Source: Brachionus plicatilis (lineage: Eukaryota > Rotifera > Eurotatoria > Ploima > Brachionidae). Taken from it: a stretch of DNA of 64,000 nucleotides. How positions within the stretch are numbered: position 1 is the stretch's first letter; every line of letters begins with the position of its first letter. Positions 22,879 through 34,800 of the stretch are shown here, in pieces. The notes under the pieces are model-generated. The model had not been told where the DNA came from, made no database searches, and was given only the letters and a program-made list of their open reading frames with translations. The DNA lies in assembly GCA_010279815.1 (NCBI GenBank), contig QEOQ01000226.1, positions 1,124,361-1,188,360 of the forward strand. Direction: 5' to 3'. The position numbers and the translations under genes are program-made.

Positions 22879-25800
22879 ATGGATAAATTTAGTCCATTGC
22901 TCAACATTCGAAGGTCTTTTAAAAGAGATCCCTTAACCAAACTGGCTTCTGAACATGTAAGCCCGCACCGGTCTCTCTCGACCAAAAGACTGCCTTTTTC
23001 CACAATTAAGAGCGCTGCCCAGTCAGACAGAAAGTATCTGAATGACAGTTTGCCAAATTCTCCAAAGCAGCTTAGCGATTCCTTTACTCGTTTTAATTAC
23101 AAGACATCATCATTTCACTTTTGTAAAAGATACTCTTCTAAGTAGAAAAATGAGTGAGAAAAATTTTAATTTTTGTTTTATAATTTTTTTTTTTTAAGGG
23201 ACGATGATAATGTTGGACTATTTTTGGAAGCGCTAGAAAATTCAATCAAAACCATTACTGAAAAGAAGCTCAATTTTTTAAAAGAGGTAAATTGAACACT
23301 CAAGGTTTTTTTTTATTTAAATCTCTTTTCGATGCCTTTAATAAATGAGATTAGGAAAAGTTTATTTTTGCTTAAAAAAAATAAAATATCTTTATTCACT
23401 TTGACATATTGATTACTTAAACCTTGTGAATTTAAGAAAAAAAAGTCATAAATAAGGGTTTTGAATATTTTTTTGTTATTTCCTTAAATGAGTAAAAATT
23501 GAACTTACAGTTCAAATTAAATTCAACATAGCTCGATTTTTAGCCTAAAATATTTTTTTCTTTCGCCAAAAGGTACAGCAATATATACTTTATATTTATT
23601 CCTAAAAAGGGCATTGTGAATTTTCATACAAAACTTCCAATACAAAAATAAAAAAATTTTAATAACTTTTGTTCCAAATGTCAAAAACTTGTTCTTTAAA
23701 TGAAACAAAGTGAAACAACTTTTGTTTCACCTACTGTGGATGTCTGCAAAATCTGTGCAAATTAATTCCGTTTTATTTTAAATACTTTTAAATAGGGTGC
23801 AATTTTGCAGAATTTGCACAGATTTTGCAGACTTCCGCAAAAGGTGAAACAACAGTTGTTTCACTTTGTTTCATTTACAGAACAAGTTTTTGACATTTGG
23901 AACAAAAGTTATTAAAATTTTTTTATTTTTGTATTGGAAGTTTTGTATGAAAATTCACAATGCCCCTAAAAAGCTAATTTTATTTTCTTCGAGCCTGTAC
24001 TGAATTTGACAAGAACTGAAAATTTGAATTCAATAAAATATGTAAACAATAAGGTCTATTTTGAATAGGGGAATAATTAAATTTTCAGTATTAATTAAAA
24101 TTTTAATCAGTTAAAATTAAAAAACAGATGTTAAAAAAATCATTTTTGAGCTGTAGAACTAAAAAAAAAAAAAAATTTGGTCAGTATGTCAATCAAAATC
24201 ATTCAATTATTTTATAGATCAAGTAACATACTACTTCCGGACATTCTAAGAATAATGTAAAAGAAAAGAACTTTTAAAGATTTTTTTATTTAATTTTATA
24301 ATTGATTTTTATGAAACTTAAAATTTTTTTTTTCTTCAAATCGTGTTAACTCTCAGATGAATTTTTATACCCATTAAAACCCATTAACATCGCCGAATCT
24401 GGCGTAATTTTATGAAAAAAAAAATAAAAAAAAAAAAAAATAAATAAAACCCATTAAATAGGAGCCTTTTGAAAAAAAATAAATCAATTTGTTAATTAAG
24501 TTAGGACTTTGATTTCGGAATTTTCAGCAACTTTAATTTAAAGTTAAAAAATTACTAAAATTTTTTCTTGAAATCGAAAAAAAACTAAAATATTTGCTTA
24601 ATTTTTGTTGTCGTACCATTATTTATTATTTATTTGTTTATCTGTCCCGAGCTAAAGGGCAAACTGAAGTTTCAGATCAAATTTTAAGATCAAGACGATC
24701 ATTTAAAATTTTAAAACTTAATTAATCTAATGATTTTAATAATTTTTAAGAAATAAATACTAAACATTACTAGACATGTTATGTCTAATAATGGTTCATT
24801 ATCAAATTAACATCAAAATGATTGATATTTAATTTATTTAACAAAAACAATCAATAATTTAAATAATTCAAGTTAAGTTAATTCACAAATTCAAATTTAT
24901 AACTTTTATATCCATTCATTCAAACTGAAATAATTTTATTTTTCTACTTTAATAAATTTTAAATTTTAAAACAGTTAATTTTCTTGTCTTTAAAAGTAAG
25001 TTTTCATTAAAATCAATTAAAATATTTAAATCTATTAAATTTCAATAAAAAGGGACATTTTAAAATTTTAAATATGAAAATAAACTTGACATGACAAGTA
25101 ATTGCTTTTGAAAAAATTTATTTTTTCTCTATCATTAAAAAGATATTACAATTTATATTTTGATTTTTTTGATCTTGATCTCAAACTTCAATTTGCCAGC
25201 TAAAGCTCCTTTTGAATAAAAGTTAATAAATGATAACCCCCAGGTTCCTATAAAAAGAGAGACATTCTCTCTTAAAGAAACTTAGTTGGTTATTTTAATA
25301 AAGATTTATAAAAGAGCATATCTTTATTCAGAGACCCCCCCCCAATGTAAAAAATTAACTAAAAAAAAAATTTTCACAAGACAAAGTCGTATTTTTTTTT
25401 ACAAAATTTTATGAAAAACAGCAAAATTTGAGAATTTTTGACATTATTGGAGTTTAAATAATTTAACGTAAAATTGGTAGCTTTTCTTCTTTTTACGCAC
25501 ATTTCCGTCAACTTACGTAAATTTACCATAGATTCTTATGTCAAATCACCACTGTATTTATTTTTTCCATTTGATTTTTATATAAAAATTCTATTTTTCT
25601 ATTAATTTTGAATTAAAAGATTGAGAACGAATCTACCAACGCAAGAATCCAAGATGAAAAGCACTTTGGCTTTTACTCTAATGAACCATGGCTAAATATT
25701 TCAAAAGAAAAAAAAGAGCAATTATACTGTGAAATAATCTACACAATTCAGCATAAAATCGGTCGCACCATCGACGGACATACAGACTTCATAGCCGATT

Positions 25801-28800
25801 TGTACAAATATGCCCAGCAGGCCTTTAAAATGACTGCCCAAGATCATGAACGTTTGTTTCAGCTGACCAGCGAAGAAAAAGTAGAAAATTTTTTTTTTAA
25901 TTTTTTTTCTACCGACTAATTTTTTTCAAGGCGCCAATTTTAATTCTTAACTGTGAAGTATTAGAAGCCTGTGATTTGGAGGCCAAGGATGCAAATGGAT
26001 TTTCTGATCCCTATTGCATGCTCGGTATAGTTCCTGGCAACAGGAAAAATTCAATCAATCAACAATCTGACACGTTCACGCACGGTCTCTCCAAATTGCC
26101 GACAGTTCAAAATTTTAACATCAATCAGTCAGGACAGCACTCTCAGTCGTCTCATCAAAAATCAAGCTTAATCAAAAGATTCAGTAGTTTTAGACGATCG
26201 GAGAAGTCACATCACACTGCACAAGCACTCAATTTTTCAAAAGATTCAAATCTAAACAAAAATAAGTCAAGTCCTAATTCTAATTTAAAATTGACTGGTA
26301 TAAGTGAAAAATTGCCAGCTAAATATATTCAAACAACTAATGTTAAAAAGGCAACTCTGAACCCTGTGTGGAAAGAGGAATTTCGATTGTGAGTATACCC
26401 AGAACTGAACAACATAAAAGACTTTTTCTAAAACAAAAATTTTTAAATGAAATTGGCAAAATAAAAATTGTTGTACATTTTTACATTTTTGAGGGAAAAA
26501 AAAATCTCAAAAACTAAAAATCTAAAAAAATTTTCATTCAAGAAAAGTAAAAATAAATTCGCAATTACTTAAATAGGAGTTTTAGAAAAATTAAAATTTA
26601 AAAATCAAGGAAAATTTTTTGAAAATCCCTTTTAATCAATTGTGAATTTATTATTACTTTTCTTAATGAAAATTTTTTTAAGTTTTTTTATTTTGAGATT
26701 TTTATTTTTTCACTCAAAAATGTAAAAATGTAAAAATATAAAAAAAGACAATAAATTACATTAATTTTTAACTATGAGTCTAAAAATTGTTCTGCAAAAC
26801 TTTGAACCACCCAAATTAAGTCTCTGCAAAAACTCTGCAAGTCTGCAAAGTATTAAATGTATTAAAAATCATTAAAATTAAATTGCCGAGTAATTGCAGA
26901 GACTTGATTTGGGTGGTTCAAAGTTTTGCACAATTTTTAGACCCAAAGTTAAAAATAAATTTCATTTTAAAATTTTTGTTTTTGTTCCTTGTTCAAAAAT
27001 TCACAATGCCTGATCATATTTATTTTCTCAATCAATCTTCTTCCATCCGAAAAAAAACAAAAAAATATTTTTCCACTTTTTGACGAATTTCAGCAAGTCG
27101 CTTAAAAAAGCTATGTTTTTTTAGCTTGGTTGGTCATCTGCCTGCATTTCATTCTTTGAATTTCAACTCAATTCGTATAAGCCATGCTTTGGAAAGGACA
27201 CCAATTAACTTATCACATATTTAGACAAATGTCACAAAAAATCACAGGAAAAAGAATTAATTTTCACATAAATGTTTAATTTGTCTTATTAATTATATCT
27301 GATAATTAATATTTTATGTGACAACTAATAATTTAATATGATTTGACTACTTTAAAATTTTTAATGAAATTTATATTAAAAGACAAACAAATTGATTAAT
27401 GTGAAAATTTAATTTTTTTAATGTGACATTTAATGAATTTTTGTGACTTTTTAATATATTCCTTTAAGGAAAGAACTTAACAATGATATTTAATTGGCAT
27501 TTAACTTATGTAGGAGCTAAAATGTTTTTTTTCGTACCTAATTTATTAACACTAGAAGCACCAACAAGTCATAATGACTCTTTTTCGATTTTTGGCCGCT
27601 AAAATCCAAGTCAATTTTTGATATTTGAGCATAATTTTTTTTTCAGCATAAAAGTAAGAATAACTCTCTAAATTAATTAAATTCAAATAAAAAAATTTTG
27701 TTTAAATTCTTTTATGTGGCAATTATAAAGGTACAAATTTTTGTTCAAAATGTAAAAAAGCAGTGTGTGGATATTGAACAAAAAATTAGAGAGTATTTTT
27801 AAAAAGTGATTTTTACCATGGATATTTTATAAGGCCTAAAAAAAGACTAAAATTTAATAATTTACTATTTTATTCAATTAATTCAATAATTTCAATAAAT
27901 TCGAACATAAACTATATGATTTATTCTTCGACTCTTTCTTTTCTTCAACTCTTCCTAAAGGAAAAGTGGCTAAAGGAAAAGTAGAGGAAGAGTCGAAGGA
28001 CAAAATGCGTACAAGTTAGTTTTAATTTATACTGTATATGTCACTGTCAATTTGTAAAATGTGTCATTTTGCAAAATGACTTGACAAATAATAAAATTTA
28101 CTTTTTTTCTTTGACCAAACATTTTAAAAATTCTAAATAAATCAAAATGACTAATTTTTAATTACTTTACCATAAGTTAATTTTACTGTTTAAACTTTTT
28201 CCTTGCAAAAATTTATTTTCATTTATAAAAAAATTTGTTAAATTTCGATTTAAAAAAAAAAACAAACAAAATACTTAAATAATAAATTTTAAATCAAATT
28301 TTTCTTAAATTTTTTCGAAAAATCTTCCCATCAAATTTCGAGCCAAACTTGAACTTAGCTTTTCGAAAAGAGCACTCTATAAATCCTTAGCTATACCGAA
28401 AAGAGAGGACTCGGACTTTCTCTTGTGAATATACAATTTATTTTCTATAGAATTTTATCATTTGCCGAATCATTTTACCAATTGACACATTTTACAAATT
28501 GATTGATTCTGTTGATTAAATTATTTATTTTTTCTTTCAATATTTCGATTACTTCTTTTCTTGAATAAATTGCTTTTGATGAGTAAAAGCCAAATATTAA
28601 TAGAGTTACAAATAATATTAATAATATTAATAGATATGTTAAAATCACATTTATTAATTAGATTTTATAAAAATATAATTAGGTATAAAATAAAATGTAT
28701 TAAAAATTAGAAAAATTATTTTATCAATCTACTAATTAGCATGGATAGATAATGAAATTTAAATATTTTTAAAAAAACGCTTTCCTTTCTGTACTTTCTG

Positions 28801-31800
28801 TACTTTTTCTAATTATTTTATTTGGCCCTGTTACTTTCTGTACTTTTTGTACTTTTTCTGATTTATTTATTCGGCCCTGATCCTTTTTGTACTTTTTGTA
28901 CTTTTTTCTTTTATTTTATTTGGCCCTGTTACTTACAGAAAGTACAAAAAGTAACAGGGCCAAATAAAATAAAAGAAAAAAATACAAAAAGTACAAAAAG
29001 GATTTACTTTTAAATATTTTCATTGTCTATACCTCCTAATTAGCTGATTTAGAAATTAAATTAGATAAAAAAATTAAGTATAAAAAAGGCCTAATGATCA
29101 TAATGTTGGTAGTCAAACAGGAAGTATTAACCAAAAGAAAATTGTAGATTCAATTACAATCGATCAATTCAAAAATAAACTAGATAAACCAATTTTTTTA
29201 AGTTTTTATAGTGGATCTTAAATGTATTGATAGGATAGGATAGGAAAAATTTTCAACTTGAAAAAAATCCTGCTGAAAAAAATCTAGTTAGAAAAAAATC
29301 TAGTCGAAAATTATATACCCTAAAAATTAAAATCACATGATAAATGTACTTTAAATGAATACAAAATCAATTAAGAAAGTAAATTATTTTTTTTTTTAAA
29401 TTAGAATGTGCTAAACTTTTTTTTATTGAATATCTCATATTTAAGTCTTTATTTTTTTTAAGTTTTTAAATTTAACAATCTTGCTATAAATTAAATAAAT
29501 TATCGTTATTATTTGCTTAGAGCGTGTAAATAACTACAAATTACTAATGTAAAATAATAAAAAATTTAAACATTTATAATTGATAAATTAAGAAAATACA
29601 AATTACCGAAGAAGTCTTTGAATTTTTTTATTTAATCGGGCATTAAATGTTCTTTAATCGATAAAACAAAAAATTTAATTTCTTTAATAATTTAAATTTA
29701 AATTTTATTTCCTTCCTTTTTTTAATTATAATAAAATATTCCAAAAAAAATATAAATTTATTTTAATTATTAGAGGATTTTTTTCGTAATGGCTTTTTTT
29801 TCACTGGAAATTTTTCATATGTTCCCTTAAATGCTCCCTCTTGCTCTGTGTGGCTTTTAGCATTTCATTTATTTTTTTTTATTATTATCATTGTAATTAT
29901 TAAAGGCAAAAAAAGCAATTAGATATTTATTAAAATTTAATTGTTATAATATTTTTAGATGACGGAGTTTTTTTAATCAGCAATGCTTCTACAGTATCTG
30001 TATTTTACGTAAAATTACGTAAAAACTAAAAACTGGCAATAAAATTGTTGAGAAATTTTTTAATTTTTTTTAATTACTCCTTGAATAGATAAATAAAATA
30101 ATGAGAATAATAAAAAAATTTTCAAATTATTTATAGAAATTTAACGCTTTTTACGTAAATTTAAATAAAATACAATTATCGTAGCACCACTGTAATTCAC
30201 CACTTTTTCATCTTCGTATATTTTTTGAGGTGCTTTCTAATCCTCAACTCTTACAAAGTGAAAAAATACAGTTGCTATCGTATTAGGTAATCTTTATCTA
30301 AGACATTATCTTTTATAATTACAATAAGATTATCGGTGTTTTTGGGATAACTCAATTAATTTTGACCAAAGATCAACTTAATTTAATGAGAAAAAGTAAA
30401 TACTTTAATAAATAGAATATTTTTTGACCAAATTTTTGATAAATAGATTTTATTGTCTTTAATTGAGATAAAAAAATTTGAAATTTACATCACAAAACCT
30501 TTTGATGTTGTTTGGTTCTGTCTAAATTTAATAAATAACAATTCTAAATGAATTTTTCAGTCAAATAGATGACATAAAAACAGACACTTTACATTTGGAT
30601 ATCTGGGACCATGACGATGAATCGAGTGTGTTCGAGGCAGCCAAGAAACTGAATGAAGTCAAAGGTTTGAAAGGTTTAGATAGATACTTTAAACAGATAG
30701 CTCAGTCAGCAAGAACAAATAAAGAAGAGACTGTGGATGATTTCCTTGGTTCGGTCAACATAAATCTGGATGATTTGCCTTCCAGTGGAGTGGAGAAATG
30801 GTTTGAACTTGAAGGTCGAAGTGAAAAGTCCAAAGTCGAGGGCAAAATTAAGCTAAGGCTAAATTTTTCAACCAAGGAAGACAGAGGTGACACTGAAGAA
30901 AATGGTACCAGAGAGGTTAGCCAACACGAAACAATAATCAGACTGTTTATCCAGTACGAGCTCAAAAGGCCAAATGTAGAGAAAAGTAGCGAATGGAATG
31001 GAGAACTGTCCCGAGAGGCGGAAACTATTCTTCATCAACATTGCATTCAGGGGGACATGAATGAATTTCAAATTGCATTAAGGTACTTTTAGATATTTTT
31101 TAGTTTTATTAAAATTTAAATTTTTGCTAGTCGATGGTTAGCCTACAGTCAGTCTCATTTGGACAAAGAATTGTCTTATCAATTACTTTCGCAAAAATTG
31201 GAGAATTTAGACAAAGTTTGGAACTCATCATCGCCTTCAAGAGAAGAGGTAATTTTTAACTTTTTTGTTAAGGATTGCTAAAATCGGAAACATTTTGCTT
31301 GAAATTTTTAAGGCAATTTTTCAAAAAAAATATTTTTTTCTCTATTCTCGTCTTTTCATTAAAGCAGCATTTAAAAAGTATAATAATTAAAAAAATTAAA
31401 AAAGCCTTCAAATTTATTAAGTAATTAAAGAATTTGATAAATATTTTAGTAAAAAAACTATTGCAGACTAAAACCACAACATTAGGGGAGCGATTCAAAA
31501 TGACGATTATCTAATTAAAAGAATTAAATGAGCAAAAAATGAGAAATCGCAATAAACTTAATTAATTAAAGTAAAAAGAAGAAAAGGCTGATTTTATTCT
31601 CAATATACTTTATTTAAAAAATTATATATCTTATAAATGCAAAATTTAAGTTAGATATATTAAAAAATTAAACAAACACATGAAGTAATGTTCTTCAACT
31701 TTAAAAAATAAAATTTAAAAATTATTTAAATGTAGGGATTTAAATGTTCATTACACAAATTAGACAAAATCTGTTATCTGTTTTTCTTCAATATTGTAAA

Positions 31801-34800
31801 TTTATCATATCATTTCAGGAGAGAAATAAAAAATAATTGAGGCACCAAATTTTTATTTTCTTTTATATTTTTATGTTATAAGTTTTTATTTATTTATTTG
31901 ATTTTTTTATTTTTTCTATAAGGGGGATTTTTTTAATAATAAAGGTTAATATTTAATGGGAAGATTCATCTCTGAAAATTTATTGCACAAAAATTTAAAG
32001 CTTATTTGGCAATAAAAAATAAAGGCATTAAGTTTGATTAGAAATTAACAAAAATTTGGATTCGCAAATGAGATAATGTTACTAGCTCTGCTAAATTTGT
32101 TAATTTATAGACCATAAAAAATCCAAAATTTGTTAATTTTTGCCTGAAAATTGTTATTTTGTGACTAATTTAGTTAATTTAAAAGTAACTAGTATATTTT
32201 TGTTAATTTTTACCTAAATTTGTCATTTTTTGTATAAAAAATAAAATTAAAAAAAACGCCAATTATTGTTATTTTTAGTCTAATTAAAAAAAAAAACAAA
32301 TTACTAATTTAGCTATGAGAAGATTTAGATCCACCATATTTAACTCAAATTTATTACTTTTAACTTTCATTTTTGAGAATAACTTTGATTTGTTTGACAA
32401 CCTTGAATATATTTTAATTGTAATCTCAAATTATTTCAATAATTAAATTAATTTTATTTTAGAGTGAAAGCTTGAAAGAATCGTTTAAGCTGTTGGTCAA
32501 ACACTGTTTTAAACTTATTTCAAATCTAAGAGAAACTTTTCCAATTACGGAAAATCGGCTTGGCTTACAAAAGTTGGAAAGTGTTCTCAGGTAAATTATT
32601 TTAAAAACCATTTTTCAAATTTTAATTCCCAAAAAAGAATTAAAATTCACGAAAAATTTTTATTTTTAAAATTAAAAAAATTAAAAGTCAAAAAGAGTTA
32701 AAATTTATCCATCAGTGAAATTATTTATTAATTTAATTATTTCTTTTTTAGAATCCTCAACAAAATCTTCAACTCAGACGCATTCAAGTACTGCTTGCCT
32801 TTCCAAAACTCACTCATTCATGAGCTTTCCAGTGTCATAAAAAACGCCTCGACTGATTGGGTTGATAAAAATGCTACCTCTTTTTTCCGTAAGAGCGAAG
32901 ATGACAATCTTAAAAAACTTATTGAATTATGCTACACGGTTTATCTGGATCTTCTCACCGCTCAAAGATTTTATGATCCTATATTCAAAAAGTATAAAAT
33001 TGCTGAAATAAAATTTTAATTTAATCTAATTTTTTTCCAGCGAAATAAATATTGACTATTTTACAATTTTATACAAAAAAATTGATCCTACTGTAAAATT
33101 ACTTGAAACACTTTTTGACTGATAATAAAATTTTTTTTCCTCTAAAAAAGCTAATCAATCTAGTCGAAAAAGTCATGGTAGAAGAAGTAAATTGTTTATT
33201 TTATTAAAAAAATAAGAAAAAATTTATTTTTTGTTTTAAGTTTGGAGAAGACATTAAAAAATTTCCAGCTCAAGTATTGAGCAAATATGGTCAGTCGTTA
33301 ATGAACTCGCCTGATCTAAAAAAAGAAAATGAAAATAATCTAACAAGTAAATTTTAGTTTATTTTAATTCTTTTAATTTTTTAAAAATCTTTTAGGGGGA
33401 AATCTAAATTCAATTTTAAACTATGTGACAATCACAGAGCAAATATCAATTAATCTTTTTGAACTTTATTCACTTATTTACGTCATTTTTCGAATGAAAA
33501 GTTGCCTAGCCGAAAGGTTCTTTACTTTATTTTACTAATAATTTGCTTTATTATAATTTGGTTTAATAGTGATCAGTTGTCATTGAACATCCTTAGATTT
33601 TATGAATTGTTCTATATGCCATACAAGAGATGGATTGACTTGATAAAAAAAAGAGTGGACAATAAAATAGATAAATGTTTTGATAGTGAAAAAGTGAGTA
33701 TTGTCGGTGTATTAATAGCGTTACAGGAATTTAATTAACCTAGTTGAAGATTATTTAAATCATAGTCAAAAACCGCTAGGAAAATTTTTAAAATTTCTTT
33801 TTTTGTATTCTTTCTTATTTTTGGGTCTGAATTTCCAATCTGAAGAAATTTTTAGATTTTTGTATACTTAAATTCAATTTTTATTGATAAAATGACCGAA
33901 TTGTGTAATTAACCCAAATTAGGTACGCGTCTATTTTTGGAATTGTGAAATTTCATGCACAACTACACACAATACAATAAGAAAAGAATTTTATAACTTT
34001 TGTCTTAATTTTTTTATTTAGACCATTGTTACAGAAAAATTTTTTGATATCAGGATCAAAAGATCAAAATATAAAATTTGATATTTTTTTTAATTTTAGA
34101 GAAAAAATAATTTTTTTTCTAAGTAATTACTTAACATGTTATGTCAAGTTTATTTTCATATTTAAAAATTTAAAACATCTCTTTTTATTGAACCTTAATA
34201 GGTCAAAATTTTTTTAATTGCTATTAATAAAAAAATTTTAACACAAAAAAAATTAATTTTTTAAAATATATAATTTTTGTAAACAAATTGTAATTTTGTA
34301 ATAAATAATAAATAGTAAATTTCTGACTACTTGTTAAAAATTTTAATTGATGATAATGATCCAAGTCCAACGAAGTTGAATGAGTTCTTTTTTCAAAATT
34401 AATTTTTTTCAAGCAAAATTTATTTTAATTTTCTATTATCAAAAATGAATGCTATTTAGTTTAACTGGGATTAAAAAAAATTGTACTCGTTTCTCTCTTT
34501 CAAAAAAAGTTCTCTTTTTGTATCAAAAACATTTAAATGTTTGACTACTTCACCAAAAGTACGTCTTTTTCAGGTATCCCAATAATTTAAATAATCCAGG
34601 TAAAGTTAATTCACAAATTCAAATTTATAGCTTTTATATCCATTCATTCAATTTGAAATAATTTTATTTTTCTACTTAAATAAAAACCAAACACCTTCTC
34701 GTTATTTAAATATTCTGTTATATTCCCATACATTTTTAGAGCGTTTAGCAGTTTTTGGTTTGCTTAGCAATGCTAGTTTGGTAATTTTTGGTCAACAAAA

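Noticed and set aside
28822..29013. 63-codon frame LLLSVLFVLF...
   Set aside because: Translation of the GTACTTTTT tandem inverted repeat.
30702..31071. Two minus-strand frames opposite exon 5
   Set aside because: Antisense shadows of the C2A/MUN coding exon.
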